Origin: Arthrobacter psychrochitiniphilus
GTDB taxonomy: Bacteria; Actinomycetota; Actinomycetes; Actinomycetales; Micrococcaceae
Reading direction: 5' to 3'
Assembly: GCF_003185915.1 (NCBI RefSeq)
Contig: NZ_QHLZ01000001.1
Coordinates: 248,001 to 312,000 of the forward strand
DNA: 64,000 nucleotides
The translations under genes and the position numbers were made by a program. The notes under the pieces are model-generated. The model was not told the origin of the DNA. It saw only the letters and a list, made by a program, of their open reading frames with translations, and made no database searches. This document shows, in pieces, positions 1 through 8,652 of this stretch. The first letter of the stretch is position 1. Each line of letters begins with the position of its first letter.

Positions 1-907
1 GCTCATATTCATCGGTGTTGATGGAAAGGGCCACGGCCATGTGTGAGCGGCGGGTTTCCTCAAATTGGCGCACCATGAGCTTGCCGGTGCGGGCCGTGGT
101 CTTCCAGTGGATATGCCGGCGGTCATCGCCAGGCACATAGTCACGGAGGGCGTGGAAGGCAATATCGGAGCTGGAAAGATCCCGGGTTGTCAGGCCCTCT
201 AAGTCACGCAGGAATCCGGCGGCCGGGCCATCCAGGGCTGTGGTGCGGGGATGCACAAAAAGGTCCGCGGGCTCCGTCCAGAGCATTTGACGGCGCAGCA
301 ATTGCAAGGGATCTGCATTGACAGAACGTACCGGCCCTACTGTGATGACGGCTCGGCGGGTGGTGGGGATGGTGAAGAGATCCTCGTGGATCTCCTGAGG
401 TTTCATACGCGGCAGGTGAAACAGTGCCGTGGCCTGACCCACCGGCAGTTCCAGCGCGGCGGGCAGGGCACTACGGGATGACATGTTGGCCACGGCAATG
501 CTGCCCACGGCGTTATCACCCACGGCAACCCGGGTGCGGGCCAGATCAAGCTTGACCGCGTACATGGACTTGCCCAGCACAAAGGCAATGGCAATAAGCA
601 TCAACACCACGCCCAGCAGGGCGGCCACTTTGGCTTCCTGCCAGCCGAACCGGGCTCCCAGGGTCCACAAGAAAACAGCCGTACCGAGGACAACCCAGCC
701 CAGAGTACTAATGGTGGCTAGGGCCGGGCTGATCCAGCGCTTAAACCAGGCCACAATCTTGGACCACACGGGAGCAGCATAAATGCTGGCCACCTTCCCC
801 GCCTCACGGGTGAGTGAGGCGGGGTGCAAGCGGGTGGGGGATCCTTCGCGGTGGAAAGGCCGGGAGAGAAACTCCCCCACCTTCCCTGCGCTGGATTTAA
901 TGCTCAT
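1..907 (-). CDS. DUF58 domain-containing membrane protein (partial, runs off left edge)
   Basis: Reading the minus strand from the ATG at 905-907 gives 302 residues with no stop before the window edge, so the C-terminus is missing. About 60 hydrophilic residues come first, then two hydrophobic segments (about residues 62-85 and 92-112), then a soluble part ending with the DUF58 signature REYVPGDDRRHIHWKTTAR. A Shine-Dalgarno-like GAAGGT lies 7 bases before the ATG. DUF58 proteins usually sit beside a MoxR ATPase and a transglutaminase-like protein; the MoxR gene is directly upstream here. DUF58 is thought to be a von Willebrand-A-like client or partner of MoxR. The precise biochemical role is not established for the family. 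Confidence 0.9.
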   Translation of the reverse strand, partial: MSIKSSAGKVGEFLSRPFHREGSPTRLHPASLTREAGKVASIYAAPVWSKIVAWFKRWISPALATISTLGWVVLGTAVFLWTLGARFGWQEAKVAALLGVVLMLIAIAFVLGKSMYAVKLDLARTRVAVGDNAVGSIAVANMSSRSALPAALELPVGQATALFHLPRMKPQEIHEDLFTIPTTRRAVITVGPVRSVNADPLQLLRRQMLWTEPADLFVHPRTTALDGPAAGFLRDLEGLTTRDLSSSDIAFHALRDYVPGDDRRHIHWKTTARTGKLMVRQFEETRRSHMAVALSINTDEYE

Positions 908-957
908 GTTTTACCTTCGGCTGGTGGTGCTGTGATGTGCTGTGCTTCCGTGCTTAT

Positions 958-991
958 GGTGCTGGTGTGTTTAGGGTGCTGGTGTGTTTAG
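958..991. repeat. Perfect 17-bp tandem duplication over the moxR stop codon
   Basis: GGTGCTGGTGTGTTTAG occurs twice head-to-tail (958-974 and 975-991). The second copy contains the moxR stop codon (plus-strand TTA at 988-990), so the duplication falls in the spacer between moxR and the DUF58 gene. It looks like a replication-slippage duplication; no function is evident. Confidence 0.85.
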
Positions 992-1959
992 ACGGAAGCG
1001 CGCTGCTGCGGAGGCGCGACCTCAGCCATGATGCGGCTCAGGACTGCTTCGGGAGTGGCACCGGCAAATTCCGCTTCAGGATCCATGACAAAGCGGTGCG
1101 TCCACACGTACGGCGCCAATTCCTTGACATCATCGGGCAGTACATAGTTGCGGCCCTTCGCAGCCGCCCACACCTTGGCAAGGCGAACCATGGCGATGGC
1201 GCCACGGACAGAAACACCCAGGCGGGTTTCCGGAGCGTTGCGGGTTTCTTCACACAAGCGCGAGATGTATTCCAACACGGCCGCATCCGCATGAGTGGTT
1301 GAGGCCAGGTCCGCCATCTCCGAAACTGCCTGCGGTGTGATGATGGCCTGCAGGGAGGAGGTCCTGTCACGCTGACTGGAACCGGCCAGCAGTTGGACCG
1401 TTGAGGCATGGTCCGGGTAGCCGATGGAGGTCTTGACTAGGAAGCGGTCCAGCTGAGCTTCGGGGAGGCGGTAGGTACCGGCCTGCTCAATGGGGTTTTG
1501 AGTGGCAAGCACCATGAAGGGCCGGCCCACCTCGTGCGTGTTGCCGTCCATGGTCACACGGGACTCTTCCATGACCTCCAGCAGAGCTGACTGCGTTTTC
1601 GGGGAGGCCCGGTTAATCTCATCGGCCAGCACAATCGTGGCGAAGATGGGGCCCTTGTGGAATTCGAATTCCTGAATCTTCTGATCATAGATCATGACGC
1701 CAGTCACATCGGAAGGCAGCAGATCAGGGGTGAACTGGATGCGGCTGTTGCTGCCCTTGACCGTCGCTGACAGGGCCCTGGCGAGCATGGTCTTGCCGGT
1801 GCCCGGAGCGTCCTCAAACAGAACATGACCCTCGGCGAGCATAGCGGCCAGGGTCAGGCTGATGACCTGAGACTTACCCAGAATCGCCTGACCAACATTA
1901 GCCACCAACTTCTCAAATGTTCCTGCAAACCATGTGGCCTGTTCGGGCGTCATGGACAT
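988..1959 (-). CDS. moxR: MoxR-family AAA+ ATPase
   Basis: A 323-residue protein of normal MoxR length. Walker A is EDAPGTGKT near residue 52 and Walker B is IVLADEINRA near residue 111, followed by the sensor sequence ATQNPIEQAGTYRLPEAQLD typical of MoxR. The C-terminal third is the helical lid. MoxR ATPases are thought to be chaperone-like machines that work on DUF58/VWA-domain partners, and the DUF58 gene lies 80 bp downstream on the same strand. The ATG at 1957-1959 has AGAGGA 6 bases upstream. A perfect hairpin separates it from the Ig-like gene upstream, so it probably has its own promoter in the 130 bp before the start. Confidence 0.95.
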   Translation of the reverse strand: MSMTPEQATWFAGTFEKLVANVGQAILGKSQVISLTLAAMLAEGHVLFEDAPGTGKTMLARALSATVKGSNSRIQFTPDLLPSDVTGVMIYDQKIQEFEFHKGPIFATIVLADEINRASPKTQSALLEVMEESRVTMDGNTHEVGRPFMVLATQNPIEQAGTYRLPEAQLDRFLVKTSIGYPDHASTVQLLAGSSQRDRTSSLQAIITPQAVSEMADLASTTHADAAVLEYISRLCEETRNAPETRLGVSVRGAIAMVRLAKVWAAAKGRNYVLPDDVKELAPYVWTHRFVMDPEAEFAGATPEAVLSRIMAEVAPPQQRASV

Positions 1960-2090
1960 ATGTCATCCTCTTTCGATTGTGTAGATTGGTGCATCGTTTG
2001 CAGCAAAACCTGCATTAGTTTATCCACTAGTTGGCGTTACTCGCCATTAGCGGGACTTATTCAACACTTTCACTTTATTATTCACTTGAG

Positions 2091-2126
2091 CAACGGCGGC
2101 CCCGGCATGAGCCGGGGCCGCCGTTG
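2091..2126 (-). terminator. Perfect 16-bp hairpin between the Ig-like gene and moxR
   Basis: CAACGGCGGCCCCGGC (2091-2106) and its exact complement (2111-2126) flank a 4-base loop. It lies about 100 bp past the Ig-like gene stop. There is no T-tract on either strand, so it may act as a factor-assisted terminator or as an RNA-end protecting hairpin. Confidence 0.7.
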
Positions 2127-2181
2127 ACATACGCGCCGTGCTTGAATTATGCAGCAGTTGACCCAAACACAATAGGCGCCG

Positions 2182-2226
2182 CTGGGCTAGAAGTTGCTGG
2201 GTTAGAAGTTTCTGGGCGAGAAGCCC
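2182..2226. repeat. Three 15-bp tandem units directly after the Ig-like gene stop
   Basis: Units start at 2182, 2197 and 2212 and follow CTGGGCTAGAAGTTG with a few changes. The array abuts the stop codon of the Ig-like gene (2228-2230). A related 15-bp array lies at 57556-57615, also at a stop codon. Confidence 0.7.
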
Positions 2227-2227
2227 A

Positions 2228-5200
2228 TCACCACTGCCCGGGACCTTGCGGACACTTCGGCATGTTGGGGCTGGGCTTCCAGGAACGGGAACCACTGAAA
2301 GAATCCCAACGAGCAAACAAGCCGTTGTTGGCTCCATTGGGTCCGCTAACCTGGCGGAACCAGTTACCTTGGTTCCCAGAACTGCTATCTCGGTAGACGT
2401 AGCAGTTGCTGAGGATGGTCTGACCCGGATTCAACCAGTGCCCACCGGAGCAGCCGCTGCCGGTCCAGTTGGTACTGCCCAGAGCATCCATGCACGTTCG
2501 GTTGCCGATGCTGTGGGTAATGTTCCATTCTGTCACGGGCGGCGGTGGCGGTTTCTTGGGTCCGCTGGTCAGTGTCTTGGACACAACAGGACCGTAGGTG
2601 CCCACCGAGTTTTTGGAGCGTACCGAGATGGTCACCGAAGTACTGTAGCCACCCGTGTTGTACGTGGCACTCCCATTGCCGGATTTGGCAGCCCAACCAC
2701 CGGAGCCCACTTTCACCTCAATCGAGGCCGCGTCCACGGCCCCGCCGGGATAGGACCACGAGTAGCTCACAGATTGCTGATCCTCTGCCCCATTACTGCC
2801 ACCCACTCCAGGAGTTCCAGGAGTCCCATACGGTGCCAGTTTCGCGGACGGACCGGAAGTATCACTGCGGTCACCAGCATTGGATGTTGGCTGCGCATAG
2901 ACGTTGGCGAAGACGTTGGTGCCATTCGGGGAATTCAGGACCACCCCGGACGGCACACCGCAGCTGGTAGTGCCGGGAGTGAGAGTGAGACAGTATTGCA
3001 CCTCACCACTGGCGTAACCGTTGAGCTGACTCTGGGGAATTGCGCCATAGGTGACCTTGACCTGCCCACCGGATCCGCCAGTGCCCACCAAGGTTAGCCC
3101 CGGCGCTGCGGGGATCCCCGTGATCTTACCCAGGGCACGTTGTGGCGCGGACATTCCACTCCACGCGGTGGTGCCGGCCTTGTTCGTTGCCCGCACCCGG
3201 TACTGGTAGCCCTCTGTTGACGTGCTCACGGAGAAGGTGGTACTCAGGCCTGTCACCGTTTGCGTGGAAGTCCCCTGCCCACCGCCGGAACGTTCCACCT
3301 CGTATTTGGAGATGGGGTCACCGTTAATAAACGGCTGCTCCCAGGAAACACTCACCTGGCTGTTGGATCCCACGGCCTTATTGGTTGTCACGGCGGGCAC
3401 GGCAGGAACACCGGGCACACCAGCCGGGATCACGGAGGTGGAATAAGCACTCCATTCTGAGGGATTGGGGGCCTTGTTAATCGCTTGGACGCGGAATTGG
3501 TATTCCGTACCATTCTCGAGATTGTTCCACGTGGTCTGGTTTCCTGTGAGGCCTGGCTTTTGGCCGTTTTGCCCCGAGGGTGCCGGGGAAATCTCCACGT
3601 TGAACTTGGTCACTGCGGAATAGGGACCCACCGGGGTCACCCAGCTAACCACCACGGACTTATCACCGAACACTGTGGTTGGTGCCAGCGGGGTGTCGGG
3701 GATACGGTCCGGTGTGGCGCCTACGGAGGCCTTGGATGCCGGTGAGGTGCCCACGGCGTTCGTGGCCGTCACCGTGAAGTTGTATGTTTTGGTGTTGGTC
3801 AGATCCGTGATGGTGCACGTGTTTGTGGCACACTCCTGGCTACCGCCAGCCCACGCCACCGTGTAACTGGTGATGGGTGAGCCGTTATCTGCTGGCGGAT
3901 CCCACGTGAGCAGGACGGCTTGATCCTTCTCCTCTTCCACTTGGGGTTTGGCAGGTGAATCCGGCCGGCCCTTGACTGTGATGCGAATCCGGCCGTTGGC
4001 GTACCGGTCCTCATTGTTGGTCTTGTCAGCAATGATGTAACGCACCACCACTGTGCCCTTGTAGTCTTCGGCGGTGTTGACGGAGACGGAGTCATTCTTA
4101 TTAGTGACGGTGATGCCAGCGCTACCGGTCTCCACTGATGTTCCCACTACCTTCAGGGGCGTATCTGGGAAAGGGTTGACGTCATTTTCAAGAACCTTGA
4201 TGGTTTCCACCCGGCCAGCATGAGCGTCCAGAACAATGTCCTCGTTGGCCACAGCCAAGGGTTCCGAGGAGGAGATGGCTTTGAGTAGCACTTCCGCAGG
4301 AACAGGAGGATTAGTGCCATCCTCAACCTGCATCGTGATGGTACCCGTGGCGCCCACTTTGGTGCTGTCTTGGAGTGAAACACTCAGGACGCTACCGGCC
4401 AGGTTCACCTTGAAGCCGGCGGGAGTGCCGCCCACCACCGCGAACTTGAACTTCTCTTTATCACCCGGATCAATGTCAAAGGCCAGTGGCCCAACATCGA
4501 GGGTCACGGACTCTTGCTGCGGAACATCCAAAAGGGAGCCGGTGAAGGTGGGAGGGGTATTCTTCTTCTCTTCCTTTTTGTCATCCTTCTTTTTGTCATC
4601 ACTGGGCTTTGCCACCGGTGCAGGATCCACCAGAGTCATCACTGTCAGTGTTGATTTCAGGCCTTCGGGATCATCGGGAGCGGAGCCATCAGTGACCTCA
4701 AAGGTGATGGAACCCGGACCGTAGAACTTGATATTGGAGGCGTATTTAATCGCTGTACCGTCACCTGCAATAACATCCTCATTGGAAGCGCCCAGAAGGT
4801 AAATCTTGGACGCCTCGGTCAGGCGGGGCGTGCGCCCCTCCCGCACCTGGACGTAGTCAGAGAGTTTCATGGTGGCACTTTCGCCAGCTGTCATGCGGAT
4901 GACGTCATGACTCTTGAGTACGGGGTACTGCTTATCCAGGCCCGGCACCCAAATAACGGCTGTGGCTTTCAAACCGTCCTGATCAGTGATGGTGTAAGGA
5001 ATCATTTGATCGGCGGCAGCCAAAACAACTCGCACAGCACCGTCCGAGGTGACAGTGGCATCGGGTGCGGGGGCCCCTGGAGCGCCTTCCACGGAAACTT
5101 TCAGCTCTTCGGTCACACCGTCCGGGTCAGCATCATTTTCCAACACGGGAACATCTACCGTATTTTTGCCCAGCATTTGCTTCACTGTGACCCTGTCATC

Positions 5201-8200
5201 ACGGGCGATGGGGGCCTTCAATGCTGCTTTGGGGGTGACCGTCATGCGGATATTACCGGTGGCTTTGGCCCCAAACTTGTCAGAAACCGTGTACATCATG
5301 GTGGCGATACCGGGTTCCAAGGGTGAAGTTACCAACACCTTGCCCTTATCGGTGACCGAAGGCAGCATCTCCTCGGGGCCCTTGAAGCCATTCTTGACCA
5401 GACCCAGCTGGCCACCGTCGGGGTCGGAATCGTTCAGAAGAACATCCAGGGATACTTTCCGGCCCGGACGCATCGTAATGTAATCATCCTCGGTGACGGG
5501 CGGGTGGTTCAGTGCAAGTGGCGGGGCCACACCCACATCCACGCGGGCAATGGCTTCGGCGCCGAGCCGGTCCCGAACCCGGTAGCTGAAGGTATCAGTG
5601 CCGGCAGAGTTTCCGCCCGCTGTGTAAAAAATGTAGCCGTTGCCGGTTTCCGCCGTGCCTAGTGAGGGCGCCTTGTCAATGCCCACCAGCTCTACTGAGT
5701 CACCCTCGGGGTCAATGCCGTTCAGGGTCACAGGGATACGGATCTGGTCCCCTGCAATCACGCGGCCAGTGAGGTTCTTCGGAGCAGGCGGTAGATTGTG
5801 TTCGGGATCTGCAGCCACAATGGTGACGGTCACTTGCGCCGAGTTTGACTGACCCGAGCTATTGCTCACCTTGTATACGCCGCTGAGCTTTCCTGGCGTC
5901 ATCCCGGCAATGAAACGTAGCTGGTTTTGGTCCGAGAACAACTTACCCATGTCAGCGTTGCCGGCTTCTGTCACCAGCGGTTCCTTGAGTACTTCACCGT
6001 TGGGATCGGTGTCATTGAGAAGGACGGGAATACTCACCACATCCCCTACACGCACCGTGGCAGTGTCAGCTTCTGCGCGGGGCGCCAGTAACTTATCTGC
6101 TGCGGGAATCCGGATGATCGCAACCTCTCCCACGGAGCTGCCGGTGCCGTTGGAGATGGTGTACTTAATGCTCATAGCGCCAGTGAGTCCGCGGACATCG
6201 CTGAGCTTGATGACATTGCGTTCAATGATGGTTGCGGAAACAGGTGAGCCGGCCGGGACATCCACGGACTGGATCACCAGGACTCCTCCCGCCGGGTCCT
6301 CGTCATTGCCCAGCACATCCACCAAAACTGATCCTCCGGCTGGCAGCATGGCCAGATCCTTCACAGCCACGGGTAAGCCCTTGGTGTTTTCGGGAACAAC
6401 ATCAACACGGATCAGGCCGGTGGCGCTCATGGGTCCGTTGGTTACCTGATATTCCAGGTACACCTCTCCAGGTGAGCTGGCCGTAAAGGTGACCGTGCCG
6501 TTGTCCGCGATTTTGGAGATAGTGGCGTTGGGTACCTTGGACACGCTGGCCAGACGCAATTTACCGCCCGAAGGGTCCTGATCGTTGCGTAATGGGGCCA
6601 GCGCGATGGGCTGGTTGACCACAGCTCGGAAGAAGTCCGCATTGGCTACCGGGGGAACCGTACCGCCAGGTTTGACGTTGACCTTGATTTTCTTCTCGGT
6701 GCTGTCCTGGCCATCGGAAACCGTGATGGTCATGGTCTTCAGCCCGGCGTTCTCGCCATCATCCTTGTAGCTAAGTTGCCCATCCGGGGTGGTCTTAATG
6801 ACCGCGGACTCATCATCCGAGACTGCTCCAGTCAAGAAGATGTCATCCCCATCAGGGTCAATCCAGTCTGCCAGCACGTTTTGCTTCATGGTCTGGCCTT
6901 GTTCTACCACCATGGTGGAGTCACGCATGGCCTTGGGTGGGGAGTTTTCACTCTCAGGCACCACGCGGACGTTCACGGAGCCCTGAGCAGTTCCCTTCCG
7001 GCCATCATTGGCGGTGTACATGAAGGTCCCTGCGCCAGCTGCGCCTTCGGGAACCTTGATCTGCAATCCGGTACCACCGTAAATGGACTGGACGCCGCCT
7101 ACCTCGGGGTCAGTGGCAGGAGGCTCGGCGGTGAGCACGTCACCATCAGGATCGGAGTCGTTAAAGAGCACCGGCAAAATAGTGGTCTTACCCGCGCGCA
7201 CCCCAAAGGAGTCAGGGGCAGCTTCCGGAGGACGGTTCGGCTTTGTCCTATCCGGCAACGTGTTCACCACGTTGGGATCAGCAGATTCCTTCTCAGCGTT
7301 ATCTGCCTTCTTCAAATCAGTTTTTAGATCATCCCAGTTATTCACCAGAAGCATGTTCTGGTTGACCAGCCACACATTGCCGGTATTGACATCGTTGAGA
7401 ACCACCACGTCACGGTTCTTCCGGAACACAAACTCAGACTTTGCCGAAGCCTTGGGAATATCAATCAACTCTCCGGCACCGTCACAAGAGAGCGCATACT
7501 TGTTAGCCCCGGACCAGGCAGCATGAACACAGCCGTTCTGCACTACGGGAGCAACAGCCTTACCCGTGGTCCCCAGTTCCAGCACCTTCGCCGCAGAACC
7601 GTCCAAGGGCTGTGTGAACAATGCCGTGGCCGTTTCCACTGCCACAAAATTCCCGTCAGCAGTGGGCTGAGCCAGCAAGGCACCCTGTGCATCGGGGATC
7701 TTCACACTCTTGCCGCCAGGTAAAAAGACAGTCCCGGACTCAGCGGAAAAAGCAACCGGCTTCCCCCCGGCAACAGTGAGCTGAACGTCAGACTTACCGG
7801 CGAGCCCCTCAACTTTCACCCGCTCCTGGGAGGCAACCTTCCCGGCGTCGGTCAAGGTGGTGGTAATCAGCTCGCCAGCCCCACCATCCACCGTGAAAAT
7901 GGTGTCATCGGGCGCCGTCACGGAAACAGCACTACCCAACTTGCTCACAATGGGCGCCGTGGTCTTTTCACTAAAACCAGGCACCTCCCCATTACTGAGG
8001 GCCCACACCTTGCCCGCACCAGAATCCGTCAACGAGATAATATTGGTACCTTGGGAAACTTGTTTGCCACCACCCAAATCAGTCTCGGAAGCCATCGCCA
8101 TCATGGGCACGCTGACAGGATTCAACAAAGTGCCACCGTCGCCACTCATGAACACATTCCCGGCATCCTGCACCACATCAAAAGTGGTGGAGGTAGCGGC

Positions 8201-8425
8201 AAAACCACCATCGAGGACCTTCGATTGGTCATTGAGGTGGCCTACCAAGCCCTCAGCACGGTTAGTCACCCACACGCTGCCATCGTTAAGATCAACATCA
8301 GCCGTGGTAAATCCGGGGTACACAATGGCTCCCGTCACCAGGGACGCAACCACTACAAGTGTTCCGGAGATCCCCAAGATCTCTTTTTTTCGCAGTGAAC
8401 GTCCTGTGAGTGACTGCAATGCCAT
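2228..8425 (-). CDS. Giant cell-surface protein with Ig-like (cadherin-like) and Fn3 repeats, copy 1
   Basis: A 2,065-residue protein. Residues 1-40 hold a basic start and one hydrophobic segment, so it is a signal-anchor or secreted protein. Residues about 40-380 are beta-rich, probably propeller-like. About 11 Ig/cadherin-like repeats follow, marked by NDSDPDG-type motifs (for example LFNDSDPDGDVL, LENDADPDG). A Lys/Glu-rich linker lies near the tenth repeat. Five Fn3-like modules come next (motifs such as LLTWDPPADNGSPIT), then a Pro-rich linker and a roughly 95-residue tail with four Cys. The ATG at 8423-8425 has GGAG 7 bases upstream. Such proteins commonly precede moxR-DUF58 clusters in Micrococcales; a role in cell-envelope structure is plausible but unproven. 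The next gene is a near-full-length paralogue. Confidence 0.9.
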   Translation of the reverse strand: MALQSLTGRSLRKKEILGISGTLVVVASLVTGAIVYPGFTTADVDLNDGSVWVTNRAEGLVGHLNDQSKVLDGGFAATSTTFDVVQDAGNVFMSGDGGTLLNPVSVPMMAMASETDLGGGKQVSQGTNIISLTDSGAGKVWALSNGEVPGFSEKTTAPIVSKLGSAVSVTAPDDTIFTVDGGAGELITTTLTDAGKVASQERVKVEGLAGKSDVQLTVAGGKPVAFSAESGTVFLPGGKSVKIPDAQGALLAQPTADGNFVAVETATALFTQPLDGSAAKVLELGTTGKAVAPVVQNGCVHAAWSGANKYALSCDGAGELIDIPKASAKSEFVFRKNRDVVVLNDVNTGNVWLVNQNMLLVNNWDDLKTDLKKADNAEKESADPNVVNTLPDRTKPNRPPEAAPDSFGVRAGKTTILPVLFNDSDPDGDVLTAEPPATDPEVGGVQSIYGGTGLQIKVPEGAAGAGTFMYTANDGRKGTAQGSVNVRVVPESENSPPKAMRDSTMVVEQGQTMKQNVLADWIDPDGDDIFLTGAVSDDESAVIKTTPDGQLSYKDDGENAGLKTMTITVSDGQDSTEKKIKVNVKPGGTVPPVANADFFRAVVNQPIALAPLRNDQDPSGGKLRLASVSKVPNATISKIADNGTVTFTASSPGEVYLEYQVTNGPMSATGLIRVDVVPENTKGLPVAVKDLAMLPAGGSVLVDVLGNDEDPAGGVLVIQSVDVPAGSPVSATIIERNVIKLSDVRGLTGAMSIKYTISNGTGSSVGEVAIIRIPAADKLLAPRAEADTATVRVGDVVSIPVLLNDTDPNGEVLKEPLVTEAGNADMGKLFSDQNQLRFIAGMTPGKLSGVYKVSNSSGQSNSAQVTVTIVAADPEHNLPPAPKNLTGRVIAGDQIRIPVTLNGIDPEGDSVELVGIDKAPSLGTAETGNGYIFYTAGGNSAGTDTFSYRVRDRLGAEAIARVDVGVAPPLALNHPPVTEDDYITMRPGRKVSLDVLLNDSDPDGGQLGLVKNGFKGPEEMLPSVTDKGKVLVTSPLEPGIATMMYTVSDKFGAKATGNIRMTVTPKAALKAPIARDDRVTVKQMLGKNTVDVPVLENDADPDGVTEELKVSVEGAPGAPAPDATVTSDGAVRVVLAAADQMIPYTITDQDGLKATAVIWVPGLDKQYPVLKSHDVIRMTAGESATMKLSDYVQVREGRTPRLTEASKIYLLGASNEDVIAGDGTAIKYASNIKFYGPGSITFEVTDGSAPDDPEGLKSTLTVMTLVDPAPVAKPSDDKKKDDKKEEKKNTPPTFTGSLLDVPQQESVTLDVGPLAFDIDPGDKEKFKFAVVGGTPAGFKVNLAGSVLSVSLQDSTKVGATGTITMQVEDGTNPPVPAEVLLKAISSSEPLAVANEDIVLDAHAGRVETIKVLENDVNPFPDTPLKVVGTSVETGSAGITVTNKNDSVSVNTAEDYKGTVVVRYIIADKTNNEDRYANGRIRITVKGRPDSPAKPQVEEEKDQAVLLTWDPPADNGSPITSYTVAWAGGSQECATNTCTITDLTNTKTYNFTVTATNAVGTSPASKASVGATPDRIPDTPLAPTTVFGDKSVVVSWVTPVGPYSAVTKFNVEISPAPSGQNGQKPGLTGNQTTWNNLENGTEYQFRVQAINKAPNPSEWSAYSTSVIPAGVPGVPAVPAVTTNKAVGSNSQVSVSWEQPFINGDPISKYEVERSGGGQGTSTQTVTGLSTTFSVSTSTEGYQYRVRATNKAGTTAWSGMSAPQRALGKITGIPAAPGLTLVGTGGSGGQVKVTYGAIPQSQLNGYASGEVQYCLTLTPGTTSCGVPSGVVLNSPNGTNVFANVYAQPTSNAGDRSDTSGPSAKLAPYGTPGTPGVGGSNGAEDQQSVSYSWSYPGGAVDAASIEVKVGSGGWAAKSGNGSATYNTGGYSTSVTISVRSKNSVGTYGPVVSKTLTSGPKKPPPPPVTEWNITHSIGNRTCMDALGSTNWTGSGCSGGHWLNPGQTILSNCYVYRDSSSGNQGNWFRQVSGPNGANNGLFARWDSFSGSRSWKPSPNMPKCPQGPGQW

Positions 8426-8591
8426 GTGCCAGACTCCAATAAATAGCTACTGTGGGTACTGCTGTGTGCCGCGTCCTTGCCGGATTCCAGCGCACGGGGC
8501 ACAAGAACAACATTATATGCCGAATGGACTAACTCCTGGCCCATCCGCCGTAACTGTACCAATGCCAGCATCCAACACCGCACCAGCAAGG

Positions 8592-8633
8592 GCAATGGGG
8601 AGCTCTCCCCCTCACAGGAGCGCTCCCCAATGC
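8592..8633 (-). terminator. Hairpin after Ig-like copy 2
   Basis: A 12-bp stem with one mismatch (8592-8603 with 8622-8633, sequence GCAATGGGGAGC) lies 20 bp past the copy 2 stop and upstream of copy 1. It lacks a T-tract. Promoter elements for copy 1 should lie between it and 8425, but I could not pick them with confidence. Confidence 0.55.
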
Positions 8634-8652
8634 CGCAGCTACAACACCCCAG

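Noticed and set aside
2246..3097. Long open frames antisense to the Ig-like gene, with similar ones across 4236-8741 and 9463-14237
   Set aside because: They mirror the codon pattern of the giant genes, lack ribosome sites and show no family motifs; shadows of coding sequence.
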